Below are positions 41,697-50,669 of a stretch of 64,000 nt of DNA, piece after piece. The translations under genes and the position numbers were made by a program. The stretch is from Larkinella knui. GTDB lineage: Bacteria; Bacteroidota; Bacteroidia; Cytophagales; Spirosomataceae. Position 1 is the stretch's first letter. Every line of letters starts with the position of its first letter. The DNA is taken from the NCBI RefSeq assembly GCF_003858645.1, contig NZ_RQJP01000001.1:558001-622000 (forward strand). Reading direction: 5' to 3'. The notes under the pieces were generated by a model. That model was not told the DNA's origin and searched no databases. It saw only the letters and a program-made list of their open reading frames with translations.

Positions 41697-41717
41697 TTTG
41701 CGTAAAAAATACGCAAA
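41697..41717 (+). promoter_or_regulatory. Candidate NrtR operator
   Basis: TTTGCGTA-N5-TACGCAAA, perfect 8-bp arms. It ends at the base before the ATG of the PRPP synthetase-like gene. Its position between nrtR and the two NAD salvage genes makes it the most likely NrtR site. Confidence 0.75.
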
Positions 41718-42563
41718 ATGATTTATCTCCATCTTTCTCCCGGTTTCGAACCTTACGGCCCATCGGTTCCGTTTCAGGCGTTCGTTTTCAATGGGGGAGA
41801 ACCACACCTCAAATTGAGCGGGCCATTGCCCGAAACCGATGTTCTGATAACCAGCCGCCTGAACAGTTTTCAGGATGTTGGCCTGCTGCTGGTGGCAACT
41901 GACGCCCTGCGCCGGGCCGGAGCTGAACGCATCAGCCTCTTTGTTCCTTATTTTCCCGGAGCCCGCCAGGATCGGGTGATGATTCCGGGTGAACCACTGA
42001 CGGTGAAAGTTTACGCCGAGTTGCTCAACGCGCAACACTACCACCAGATCACCATTTTTGATCCGCATTCGGACGTAACGCCCGCTTTATTAAACAAGGT
42101 GCAGGTCGTTGATAATCACCAGTTTGTTGCGCAGTGCCTGGCCCAGATCGGCGATTGTAAACTGATTGCGCCGGACGGGGGAGCCTTGAAAAAAATCTAT
42201 CAATTGTCCGAAGTCTTGGGCGGTATCGACGTGGTCGAGTGCCGCAAACGGCGCGACGTAAAAACCGGTGCGCTATCGGGCTTTCTCGTGTCGGGGCCGG
42301 ATTTACAAGGGGCAACCTGCGTCATTGTAGACGATATCTGCGATGGTGGAGCAACCTTTGTTGGCCTGGCCGAAGAACTGAAGCAACACGGTGCCGGTGA
42401 CTTGTACCTGGTTGTCAGCCACGGGATTTTCAGCCGCGGCATCGAACCCCTGGCGGTTCCGTTCAAACGGGTTTTTACCACCGATTCCATTCGTGCGATC
42501 ACGCATCCCAACCTCACGCAACTCTCTTTTTCTCTCTTTTTACCCCACCTCATAAACGCATGA
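41718..42563 (+). CDS. Ribose-phosphate pyrophosphokinase-like protein
   Basis: 281 residues, shorter than housekeeping Prs (about 315). It has the two type I phosphoribosyltransferase-like halves, with 'FVPYFPGARQDRVM' in the ATP-binding part and the ribose-phosphate loop 'VIVDDICDGGATF' near residue 200. It should make PRPP from ribose 5-phosphate and ATP. Its stop overlaps the nadV start by 4 bp (ATGA), so translation is coupled and the PRPP is most likely made for that enzyme. Similar prs-nadV pairs are known in bacteria and phages. Confidence 0.9.
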   Translation: MIYLHLSPGFEPYGPSVPFQAFVFNGGEPHLKLSGPLPETDVLITSRLNSFQDVGLLLVATDALRRAGAERISLFVPYFPGARQDRVMIPGEPLTVKVYAELLNAQHYHQITIFDPHSDVTPALLNKVQVVDNHQFVAQCLAQIGDCKLIAPDGGALKKIYQLSEVLGGIDVVECRKRRDVKTGALSGFLVSGPDLQGATCVIVDDICDGGATFVGLAEELKQHGAGDLYLVVSHGIFSRGIEPLAVPFKRVFTTDSIRAITHPNLTQLSFSLFLPHLINA

Positions 42564-44017
42564 CCACCCTCAATCTTTCCGACGGTTACAAAGTAGATCA
42601 CCGTCGTCAATACCCCACCGGAACGGAACTCGTCTATTCAAACTGGACACCCCGCAAAAGCCGCCTGGAGCAGGTGGATCGGGTGGTTTTCTTTGGCTTA
42701 CAGTACTTTATCAAAAAGTATTTGATCGAAGATTACAACCAGAACTTCTTCGGTCGCCCGAAAGAAACCGTCGTGGCCGAGTACAAACGCCGGATTGAAA
42801 GCTACCTCGGACCCGGTGCCATCACCTACGATCACATCGAAACGTTACATGATCTGGGGTATTTGCCGCTCGAAATCAAAGCCGTACCGGAAGGAACACG
42901 GGTGCCAATGCGGATGCCGATGTTCACGTTTAAAAATACCCGGCCGGAAGAATTCTGGCTAACCAACTTTCTGGAAACCATCCTGTCCTGCATTTTGTGG
43001 CTGCCCTGTACGAGCGCCACCACGGCTTTTGAATACCGGAAAATATTGGACGAGTTTGCCGAAAAAACCGGTGGTGATCCGGCGTTTGTACCCTGGCAGG
43101 GCCACGATTTCAGTTTCCGGGGCATGGGCGGTCTGGAAGCCGCTCTGTTGAGTGGAGCCGCTCATTTACTGAGCTTTACGGGTACCGACACCATTCCCGC
43201 GTTTGATTTTCTGGAACAGTATTACGGCGCCAATTCCGATACCGAACTGATCGGCGGAAGCGTGCCGGCGACGGAACATTCCGTGATGTGTATGGGCATG
43301 CAGGACGGCGAAATTGAAACCTTCCGGCGGCTGATTCAGGATGTGTATCCGAAGGGCGTCGTCAGTATTGTGTCGGATACCTGGGATTTCTGGCAGGTCA
43401 TTACCGGGTATTTGCCCGAACTAAAACCGCTCATTCTGGCGCGTGAGGGCAAAGTCGTGATCCGGCCCGACAGTGGTGATCCGATCAAAATCATCTGCGG
43501 AGATCCGGATGCGCCCGAAGGATCGCCCGCATTTAAAGGTGCCATTGAATGTCTGTGGGAGATTTTTGGTGGCACTAGAACCGCCAAAGGGTTCAACGTG
43601 CTGGATTCGCACATTGGATTGATTTACGGCGACAGCATCAACCTCGACCGCTGCAAGGCCATTTGTGAAGGGTTGCATCGGAAAGGATTTGCCTCGACCA
43701 ACGTCGTGCTGGGCATTGGAAGTTACACCTATCAATACGTCACCCGCGACACCTTCGGCTTTGCCGTCAAAGCTACGTATGGCGAAGTAAACGGCGAGGG
43801 CCGCGCGATTTTCAAAGATCCCAAAACCGATGACGGAACGAAAAAAAGCGCGAAAGGACTCATCCGGCTGGTAAACGACAAAACGGGGGCGATCTGCATG
43901 GAAGATCAGGTGAGCTGGGAACAGGAAGGGACGGGTTTGCTGGAAACGGTTTTCAAAGACGGTTATTTGTTGAAAGAGCAGACTCTGGGTGAAATCCGGG
44001 CGCGGTTGGCAAAATAA
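42560..44017 (+). CDS. nadV: Nicotinamide phosphoribosyltransferase (NadV/NAMPT)
   Basis: 485 residues, the normal length. It joins nicotinamide and PRPP to form nicotinamide mononucleotide, the first step of NAD salvage without deamidation. 'TEHSVMC' holds the catalytic His (near residue 238). 'RPDSGDP' (near 303) and 'GLIYGDSINLDR' (near 350) bind the phosphoribosyl part. The coupled PRPP synthetase-like gene and the NrtR regulator upstream form a compact NAD salvage unit that ends at the hairpin of 44041. Confidence 0.96.
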   Translation: MTTLNLSDGYKVDHRRQYPTGTELVYSNWTPRKSRLEQVDRVVFFGLQYFIKKYLIEDYNQNFFGRPKETVVAEYKRRIESYLGPGAITYDHIETLHDLGYLPLEIKAVPEGTRVPMRMPMFTFKNTRPEEFWLTNFLETILSCILWLPCTSATTAFEYRKILDEFAEKTGGDPAFVPWQGHDFSFRGMGGLEAALLSGAAHLLSFTGTDTIPAFDFLEQYYGANSDTELIGGSVPATEHSVMCMGMQDGEIETFRRLIQDVYPKGVVSIVSDTWDFWQVITGYLPELKPLILAREGKVVIRPDSGDPIKIICGDPDAPEGSPAFKGAIECLWEIFGGTRTAKGFNVLDSHIGLIYGDSINLDRCKAICEGLHRKGFASTNVVLGIGSYTYQYVTRDTFGFAVKATYGEVNGEGRAIFKDPKTDDGTKKSAKGLIRLVNDKTGAICMEDQVSWEQEGTGLLETVFKDGYLLKEQTLGEIRARLAK

Positions 44018-44040
44018 AGCAAACCGCAGGCACGTACCCG

Positions 44041-44082
44041 ATGGGCGGACTTTAGCAAAGGACCGCCCATTTCGTTTTCTTA
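44041..44082 (+). terminator. Terminator after nadV
   Basis: ATGGGCGG (44041-44048) pairs with CCGCCCAT (44063-44070) and is followed by TTCGTTTTCTT. Confidence 0.8.
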
Positions 44083-44135
44083 CAATTTCCGGTCAGTAAG
44101 CAGGGTGAACTTTGTCGTATCAAAAAAACACAACC

Positions 44136-45017
44136 ATGACAAATTCAAAAACACCTTCGATTCTGATTACCGGAGCTACCGGCACCATCGGTTCTGAACT
44201 CGCTACGCAATTAGCGGCCCAGGGCGTTTCCTTCCGCGCCCTGGTTCGCTCGTTAGAAAACACCCAAACACTGGCGGCACTCGACGGTGCCGAACTCGTC
44301 GTGGGTGACTTGAGCGATGCCGACAGCCTACGGCGGGCGCTTGACGGTATTGACCGGGCTTTTCTGCTCACCAACTCGTCGGAACAGGCTGAAAATCTGC
44401 AGGCTACTTTTGTCGAAATGGCTCAGCGTGCGGGCGTAAAGCACCTTGTGAAACTTTCTCAGTTTGCCGCCGACCTCGATTCGCCCGTGCGGTTTCTGCG
44501 GTATCATGCCGCCGTCGAGCAAAAAATCCGGGAATCCGGTCTGGCCTATACCTTCCTGCGCCCGAATTTATTCATGCAGGGTTTGTTCGGTTTTCGCGAT
44601 CCGATCGTGAAGCAGGGTAAATTCTTTGCCACGGCGGGTGACGCTAAAATTAGCCTGGTGGACAGTCGGGACATTGCCGCCGTAGCCGCCGAAGCCTTGA
44701 CCGCCCCCGGTCATGAAGGCAAGAATTATGATCTGACGGGTCCTGAAGCAATCACCCATCAGCAGATGGCGGCTTATCTTTCCGAAGGGCTCGGCAAACC
44801 GGTTTTCTACATTAACGTATCGGATGCCGACCTGCGGCAGGCGTTGCGCTCGGTCGGCTTTCCCGAATGGCAGGCCGACGGATTGATCGAAGACTACGCC
44901 CATTATGCGCGCGGTGAAGCTTCGGCGGTTTCTTCCGCCATTCAGGATGTAACCGGAAAAACGCCCCGCGATTTCAGGAATTTTGTCCGGGATTATGCGG
45001 CCGTTTTTTCTGAATGA
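44136..45017 (+). CDS. NmrA/SDR-family NAD(P)H-binding oxidoreductase
   Basis: About 293 residues from the ATG at 44136. The Rossmann motif 'ITGATGTIGSELATQLAAQG' starts the protein, followed by 'VVGDLSDADSL' and 'HLVKLSQFAADLDSP'. It lacks the Tyr-x-x-x-Lys catalytic pair of classical SDRs, as in the NmrA/YtfG quinone oxidoreductase or azoreductase-like group. The C-terminal part (about 185-290) forms the substrate pocket. Substrate unknown. It is a single gene convergent with the PQQ enzyme, stops 3 bp apart. Confidence 0.85.
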   Translation: MTNSKTPSILITGATGTIGSELATQLAAQGVSFRALVRSLENTQTLAALDGAELVVGDLSDADSLRRALDGIDRAFLLTNSSEQAENLQATFVEMAQRAGVKHLVKLSQFAADLDSPVRFLRYHAAVEQKIRESGLAYTFLRPNLFMQGLFGFRDPIVKQGKFFATAGDAKISLVDSRDIAAVAAEALTAPGHEGKNYDLTGPEAITHQQMAAYLSEGLGKPVFYINVSDADLRQALRSVGFPEWQADGLIEDYAHYARGEASAVSSAIQDVTGKTPRDFRNFVRDYAAVFSE

Positions 45018-45020
45018 ACC

Positions 45021-47135
45021 TCATGGCAGCGCAAACGCGACGTAACTGTCGCCTTTTTTAGTCCCCAGCTTGGTGCCCCCGCAGGCGATGACGATGTATT
45101 GTTTGCCGTTGACTTCGTACGTACTGGGCGTGGCGTATCCGGCAGCCGGCAGTTCGGTTTGCCACAATACCGCACCGGTTTTCTTATCGATCACCCGGAA
45201 CATACCGTCTTTGCTGGCGGCAATAAAGAGCAAACCGCTGGCCGTGACGACCGGGCCACCGTAGCTTTCGGCCCCGGTTGGCGGAATGCCTTTGGCGGTC
45301 AGTTCTTTCAGTTCGCCGAACGGTTTTTGCCAGAGGTGTTCGCCGGTGTTGAGGTCGATGGCGGTTAGCGTTCCCCAGGGCGGGCGAATGCCGGGGTAGC
45401 CTTTGCTGTCGAGGAATTTGGTATACCCATTGAATTTATAGGGAACATACGGTTCTTTTTTGCCGGGTTTCGCCGAGGTCGCTTCCACTTTTTCATCACC
45501 GAACAGAAACGATACCAACGCCTGTTTCTCGGTTTCGGAAAACCGGGTGAAACCGGGCATCATGCCTTTGCCCGTGGTGATGAGTTTATGGACAAACTCA
45601 CGCTCCCGGCGTTGGCCAATGTTGACCAGCGACGGATAGCCACTGGTCGGGTTGCCTTTGCGATCCGGCCGGTGGCAAACCGCGCAGTTGAGCGTATACA
45701 GCCGTTCGCCGGGACTCAGGTGGGCCAGCTCCTCGTCTTTCGGCGTGTCGCGCAGACTCAGCACCCATGCCATTTCATTGGCATTTACGTACATAATGCC
45801 GTCGGGATCAACGGCCGCACCGCCCCATTCGGCCCCACCGTCCAGTCCCGGATACACGAGCGTTGGCGTTTTTCCGAGGGGTTGATAGGGGCCGACTTTG
45901 GAACGCCGGAAGGTGGCCAGCAACGAATCCCGGTTTTCGGCCAGCGGACTCAGGTCGGCTTCGGTGATGGTTTGCCGGGCAAATGGCGCGGGCCGGGTCG
46001 GAACGGGCTGCGTTGGCCAGGTGGGTTCGTCGGGCAAGGATGATTTTGGATATGGCGTTTCGCGAATCGGGAACAGCGGTTTTCCGGTAACCCGGTCAAA
46101 GACAAATACATGGCCGGTTTTGGTCACCTGCGCCACCGCATCGACGAGCTTTCCGTGGCTCCGAACGGTGATTAAATTCGGCGGAGCGGGCAGGTCACGA
46201 TCCCAGATGTCGTGGTGGACAAACTGGTAATGCCAGATCCGTTTGCCGGTTTTGGCATCCAGCGCGAGGAGGCAATTGGCGAACAGGTTCTGCCCTTTGC
46301 GGTTTCCGCCGTAGAAGTCGAAAGCCGCCGACCCGGTCGGCACGTAGACGATGCCGCGCTGGCGGTCGATCGACATCCCCGACCAGTTGTTGGCTCCGCC
46401 GACGTTGGTGTTTTTATAGGTTTCCTTCGGCCAGGTTTCGTAGCCGAATTCGCCGGGGTTGGGAATCGTTCGGAAAACCCAGGCAATTTTTCCCGTCCGA
46501 ACATTGAACGCCTGAACATACCCCAGGGCCGCATCCGAACCCTCGGAAAGTCGCAGTGGCATGATGATCAGGTCGCCAAAAATAGTACCGGGCGTATTCG
46601 AAATCACAAATTTGTCGACGGCTGTCGGTCCCAATCCGGCTTTCAGACTTGCTTTTCCGTTGGTGCCGAAGCCGGGAATCAAAACGCCGGTTCGGGCATC
46701 GACGGCGCAGAGGGAGGAGCCGGATGCAAAAAGAATGCGTTTGTCGTCGTTGTCACGCCAGTAGGTGACGCCCCGGGTGGTGTTGACTCCGCCCCGGCTG
46801 GCTTCGGAATACCGCCATTTTTCCTGTCCTGTGGCCGCATCCAGCGCAAAAACCTGACAGGAAGCCGTAATGCCGTACAACGTTCCGTCTACAATAATGG
46901 CGTTGCACTGCACCTGACCGGAATCCCGGGAATGATATTCCCACGCAATTTGTAACTTACTAACGTTAGATGCGTTAATCTGATCGAGTGGGGAGTAGTG
47001 GTTCCGGTCGGGGCCACCGAGGTATTCGGTCCATTCGCGGTCGGCACGGGTTTGTTGGGGGGTATCGGAGGTTAATCGGGCCGCAGATAGCAAAGCCGCC
47101 AGCCCGAAAGCCGCAAGAAATAGAAAACGTTTCAT
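45021..47135 (-). CDS. PQQ-dependent dehydrogenase with cytochrome c domain
   Basis: 704 residues with a signal peptide or anchor (about 1-20). The eight-bladed propeller of quinoprotein glucose/alcohol dehydrogenases is visible in repeated 'ALDAATGQEKW', 'AFNVRTGKIAWVF', 'ALDAKTGKRIWHY' and 'VIDKKTGAVLWQ' blades. A cytochrome c insert with the heme motif 'CAVCH' lies near residue 490, before the last blades. It would oxidise an alcohol or sugar in the periplasm and pass electrons through the heme to the respiratory chain. No PQQ synthesis genes are in the window. Confidence 0.93.
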   Translation of the reverse strand: MKRFLFLAAFGLAALLSAARLTSDTPQQTRADREWTEYLGGPDRNHYSPLDQINASNVSKLQIAWEYHSRDSGQVQCNAIIVDGTLYGITASCQVFALDAATGQEKWRYSEASRGGVNTTRGVTYWRDNDDKRILFASGSSLCAVDARTGVLIPGFGTNGKASLKAGLGPTAVDKFVISNTPGTIFGDLIIMPLRLSEGSDAALGYVQAFNVRTGKIAWVFRTIPNPGEFGYETWPKETYKNTNVGGANNWSGMSIDRQRGIVYVPTGSAAFDFYGGNRKGQNLFANCLLALDAKTGKRIWHYQFVHHDIWDRDLPAPPNLITVRSHGKLVDAVAQVTKTGHVFVFDRVTGKPLFPIRETPYPKSSLPDEPTWPTQPVPTRPAPFARQTITEADLSPLAENRDSLLATFRRSKVGPYQPLGKTPTLVYPGLDGGAEWGGAAVDPDGIMYVNANEMAWVLSLRDTPKDEELAHLSPGERLYTLNCAVCHRPDRKGNPTSGYPSLVNIGQRREREFVHKLITTGKGMMPGFTRFSETEKQALVSFLFGDEKVEATSAKPGKKEPYVPYKFNGYTKFLDSKGYPGIRPPWGTLTAIDLNTGEHLWQKPFGELKELTAKGIPPTGAESYGGPVVTASGLLFIAASKDGMFRVIDKKTGAVLWQTELPAAGYATPSTYEVNGKQYIVIACGGTKLGTKKGDSYVAFALP

Positions 47136-47248
47136 TCGATTTAGGAAAGTACTTGCCTTTTTTGAATTTCGTGACCTGACAAAAGCCGGGAGTTACCGGG
47201 TAACGGCTCAGAAATATACAACTTGATCAACACTCATGACTAGTTTTC

Positions 47249-48625
47249 ATGAATAATTCACCCATTAGTACCTCGATTTTTGATTTGTTCAAGGTCGGGC
47301 CCGGCCCGTCAAGTTCGCACACAATTGGCCCGATGAAGGCGGCTTTTGACTTTCTGGAGCGGTTGAAGAAACGGCCCGAAGCCACCCTGCAAACTGCCGA
47401 TTCCGTTCATATTCAGTTATACGGTTCGTTGAGTGCAACCGGCAAAGGTCACGGTACCGACCGCGCCATTGTGGCCGGGTTGCTGGGCTGGCAACCCGAA
47501 TCGACCGACCCGACGGCTTTGCTGGCGTTACTGAAAGAGCCGGCGAAAACCTATCCGGTGCAGATTGGAAACCGGACGATTCCTCTGGGAGTGGAGCACA
47601 TTCATTTTGAGCGAAAAAAATACGAGTCGCCTTACGCAAATACCGTGGTTTTCAAGCTGGTTTCGGCCGGAGAGACGCTTTTCGAGCAGGAATATTATTC
47701 CATCGGCGGTGGATTTATTATCCGAAAAGGGGAGGAGGCTGCCGATCCGTCAGCGATTCAGTTGCCGTATCCGTACCAGACGATGAAGGAACTGAAGACC
47801 CGGTTATACGACCATCAACTGACACTGGAACAATTGATGCTGGCGAATGAAACTGCCGTGACGGGGCGTTCGGCCAAAGAAATCGACCAGCGCATCGACC
47901 TGCTGCTGGATTTTATGCACAAAGCCGTCCGCCGTGGCCTGCGGCATACGGGCACCTTGCCGGGCTCGATCAAACTGCGTCGGAAAGCCCCGGTTTTGTT
48001 TCAGCAGGCGCGGGGACTGGCGCAGTCGTCGGATAGTTTTCTGATCTTCCTGAACGCCTATTGTCTGGCGGCATCGGAAGAAAACGCGGCTGGCGGTATT
48101 GTTGTTACGGCCCCGACTTCGGGTGCATCGGGCGTTATTCCGGGGCTGACGTATCTGGCCAAGCACCATTTTCATTACGACAAAACCACGTTGCGCGCCG
48201 GGATGTGGGCCGCTGCGGCTGTCGGTTTTCTGGTGAAACACAACGCCAGCATCTCCGGGGCCGAAATGGGTTGTATGGGAGAAATCGGCACGGCGTCGGC
48301 CATGGGCGCGGCTTTTTTAACGCAGTGCGCCGGGCATTCCATCGGGGCTGTCGAAGCTGCTGCCGAAATTGGCATCGAACACCACCTCGGCATGACCTGT
48401 GATCCCATTGGCGGATACGTCCAGATTCCGTGCATCGAGCGGAATGCGATGGGCGCCGTCAAAGCCTATAACGCCTTTCTGCTGGCCACCGCCGGAACGC
48501 CCGCCAACCAAAAAATCTCGCTGGATGCCGTCATCAAGGTCATGAAAGCCACCGGGCGCGACATGTCCACCAAATACAAGGAAACGTCCGAAGCCGGGCT
48601 GGCCCTGAGTGCTACGGAATGTTGA
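47249..48625 (+). CDS. sdaA: L-serine ammonia-lyase (single chain, iron-sulfur)
   Basis: 458 residues, the single-chain SdaA length. It converts L-serine to pyruvate and ammonia. The N-terminal beta domain starts 'SIFDLFKVGPGPSSSHTIGP'. The C-terminal alpha domain has 'TAPTSGASGVIPG' and the cluster-binding cysteines in 'NAYCLAA', 'EMGCMGEIG' and 'GMTCDPIGG'. The ATG at 47249 is preferred; an ATG 14 bp upstream is out of frame. A short GTTACC-G-GGTAAC palindrome lies in the divergent gap to the PQQ enzyme gene. Confidence 0.96.
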   Translation: MNNSPISTSIFDLFKVGPGPSSSHTIGPMKAAFDFLERLKKRPEATLQTADSVHIQLYGSLSATGKGHGTDRAIVAGLLGWQPESTDPTALLALLKEPAKTYPVQIGNRTIPLGVEHIHFERKKYESPYANTVVFKLVSAGETLFEQEYYSIGGGFIIRKGEEAADPSAIQLPYPYQTMKELKTRLYDHQLTLEQLMLANETAVTGRSAKEIDQRIDLLLDFMHKAVRRGLRHTGTLPGSIKLRRKAPVLFQQARGLAQSSDSFLIFLNAYCLAASEENAAGGIVVTAPTSGASGVIPGLTYLAKHHFHYDKTTLRAGMWAAAAVGFLVKHNASISGAEMGCMGEIGTASAMGAAFLTQCAGHSIGAVEAAAEIGIEHHLGMTCDPIGGYVQIPCIERNAMGAVKAYNAFLLATAGTPANQKISLDAVIKVMKATGRDMSTKYKETSEAGLALSATEC

Positions 48626-48635
48626 CTAGGGCCTT

Positions 48636-48974
48636 TCAAGGAAATTTGTAGGCCCGCTGGCGACCGGCAGTAACCTGTAATGAAAATAGATTGGCGTTTA
48701 TCACCATCACATAATTTCCCGGGTTAAGATTATCGATGGTCACCGTATTCGAATTAGCGGTTGTAAACGTTCCGGTCCGGAGCGGTGGCGTATTCTTGTA
48801 ACCGGTTTCGCTGTAGAGCTCATAATAAATACTCGTTGCCGGTTGGAAAGGGTAAGCTAATGTTACCTGAAGGCTTCCTGTTGCTTTGACCTCATCTTTC
48901 TTGCAAGCTCCCAAACTCATGATCAGAAAGAAAAGAAGCAGACCTCTTTTTTTCTTAAGCCAGAATTGTTTCAT
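48636..48974 (-). CDS. Small lipoprotein of unknown function
   Basis: 112 residues. A basic start is followed by a hydrophobic core and a lipobox 'MSLGAC' (Cys24), so it is probably attached to the outer membrane. The mature part looks like a single beta-sandwich ('VTIDNLNPGNYVMVINANLF'), as in prealbumin-like folds. No family was recognised. It is convergent with sdaA, stops 11 bp apart. Confidence 0.65.
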   Translation of the reverse strand: MKQFWLKKKRGLLLFFLIMSLGACKKDEVKATGSLQVTLAYPFQPATSIYYELYSETGYKNTPPLRTGTFTTANSNTVTIDNLNPGNYVMVINANLFSLQVTAGRQRAYKFP

Positions 48975-49101
48975 GTGATCGATGGTCGAAAATAGCCATA
49001 CGGAACAAGATAGTAAAGCCGCTAAATCAACTTTTTTCCTGCTATTTTCGTATTATTAAGCATTATTTTCCTACACCCCAGTCAAATCTACAGTCGTATT
49101 C

Positions 49102-50142
49102 ATGAAAAATCATTCAACACGCCGTCAGTTTTTGGGAGCCACGGCTGCTCTCGTTTCGACCGCCGTTGTGGGTAGCCAAAAGCTGTTTGGCGCCCCCGCT
49201 TTGATTCGCAGTCTCGGTGATAAACCAAATTCGTTGATCGACGGGGTGCAGATTGGTTGCATTACGTATTCATTTCGGGATATGCCCGACCAAAGTGCCG
49301 AAGCAACCCTGCAATATGTGCTGGACAGCGGGATCAGTGCCATTGAATTGATGGGTGGCCCCGCCGAATCGTTTGCGGGAGCGCCCAAAAATTCGGTCGA
49401 TATGCGGTCCATTTTTCCCCTGATGCGGAAACGGCGCGATAATCAGACCCTCACCGAAGAGGAACAGAAAAAGCTGGCAGAAGCTGATGCGCAGATGAAA
49501 GCCTACCGCGAAGAGGTGACGAAATGGCGGCTTTCGGCACCGATGGCGAAGTTTGAGCAGGTTCGCAAAATGTACAACCAGGCGGGGGTGAAAATTTACG
49601 CTTTCAAACCCGATGCGTTCGGAATGCAAAGCTCCGACGCCAACATCGACTACGGCATGCGGGCGGCTAAAGCACTCGGTGCCAATCAGGTCACACTCGA
49701 ACACCCGGCCAACGATGCCCATACGCTCAAACTGGGGAAAATGGCCGAGAAGCACGGCCTGCGGGTGGGGTATCACGGGCACGAGCAACAGACCCCGACG
49801 TTCTGGGATACGGCCCTGGCCCAGTCGCCGGCCAACGCCCTGAACTTCGATTTGGGGCATTATGTGGCCGCGGGTAATCCCGATCCGCTGGTGCTCATCA
49901 AACAAAAGCACGACCGCATTGCCAGCATGCACATCAAAGACCGCCAGACTGCCGACCACGGCAAGGGAAATCTGGAATGGGGCAAGGGCGACACGCCTTT
50001 GCTTCCGGTACTGAAGTTGATGCGGGATCAGAAATATACGTTCCCGGCCGTGGTCGAACTGGAATACCAGATACCCGCCGGGTCAAATGCCGTGGCCGAA
50101 GTGAAGAAATGTGTGGCCTTCTGCCGGAATGCGTTGAGTTGA
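49102..50142 (+). CDS. Tat-exported sugar phosphate isomerase/epimerase-like TIM-barrel protein
   Basis: 346 residues. 'STRRQFLGATAALVS' at residues 5-20 is a twin-arginine signal, so the folded protein is exported. The body is a xylose-isomerase-like TIM barrel: 'GISAIELMGGP', 'KIYAFKPDAFG', 'VGYHGHEQQ', 'LNFDLGHYVAAG', 'ASMHIKDRQ' and 'PAVVELEYQ', with the His, Asp and Glu residues that hold the metal. The likely role is isomerisation or epimerisation of a sugar or cyclitol in the periplasm; related Bacteroidota proteins act in keto-sugar pathways. A terminator lies 120 bp downstream. Confidence 0.88.
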   Translation: MKNHSTRRQFLGATAALVSTAVVGSQKLFGAPALIRSLGDKPNSLIDGVQIGCITYSFRDMPDQSAEATLQYVLDSGISAIELMGGPAESFAGAPKNSVDMRSIFPLMRKRRDNQTLTEEEQKKLAEADAQMKAYREEVTKWRLSAPMAKFEQVRKMYNQAGVKIYAFKPDAFGMQSSDANIDYGMRAAKALGANQVTLEHPANDAHTLKLGKMAEKHGLRVGYHGHEQQTPTFWDTALAQSPANALNFDLGHYVAAGNPDPLVLIKQKHDRIASMHIKDRQTADHGKGNLEWGKGDTPLLPVLKLMRDQKYTFPAVVELEYQIPAGSNAVAEVKKCVAFCRNALS

Positions 50143-50669
50143 TGGCCGCGTTTTCACTCTGGAAAACAGGCAGTTAAGCAGCAGTCCGGACCGGTTTTAG
50201 AAAGGCAATTAATTATCATCCTGGCGATAGGCGACGTTAACGGGTTATTTCGTTGCGGGTTAGCAAAAGGCGGTATTCCGGGTTTTCGGAATACCGCCTT
50301 TTTGTTTCAACAACTTCATCAAAAAAGGAGCGAATCCGTCCCTGGATTTTGAGCATTCCGTTCATGCGCCACCTCCAGCGAAGTTGTCGGCATCATGCTT
50401 GCCGGGTGTCCGCCGGTGAACAGCACTTGTCCGCTTACGGACAGCCATCAAGGCCAAAAACGCGCTCTAGGCAGCGATAAGGGGTATTTGTAAAGCTGGC
50501 AACTTATTTGCTATACAAATGAGGAAGATAAAATTCGTCTACGAATGAAAGGTTCTCAACCAGGGGAATTTGAGCAAACGCACCGGTCGTTCCCACTGCC
50601 GGCAGTTCGTCGAATCCGGAACCGTCTGTGGGCCGGTATTCCCCAAACCAAATTTGGAGGAAGTGGATC
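50143..50669. other. Gap before the permease gene
   Basis: The 527-bp gap contains a strong terminator at 50265-50305 and, from 50306 on, sequence of ordinary composition with no convincing frame. TGTCCGCTTACGGACA (about 50429-50444) is a perfect 6-bp stem with a 4-base loop. A GGAGG Shine-Dalgarno-like site (50656-50660) lies before the ATG at 50670. Confidence 0.5.
50265..50306. terminator. Strong terminator
   Basis: A perfect 16-bp stem (50265-50280 with 50287-50302) and the 6-base loop GGTTTT, followed by TTTGTTT. The stem begins with AAAA and ends with TTTT, so it can work in both directions. Confidence 0.88.
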
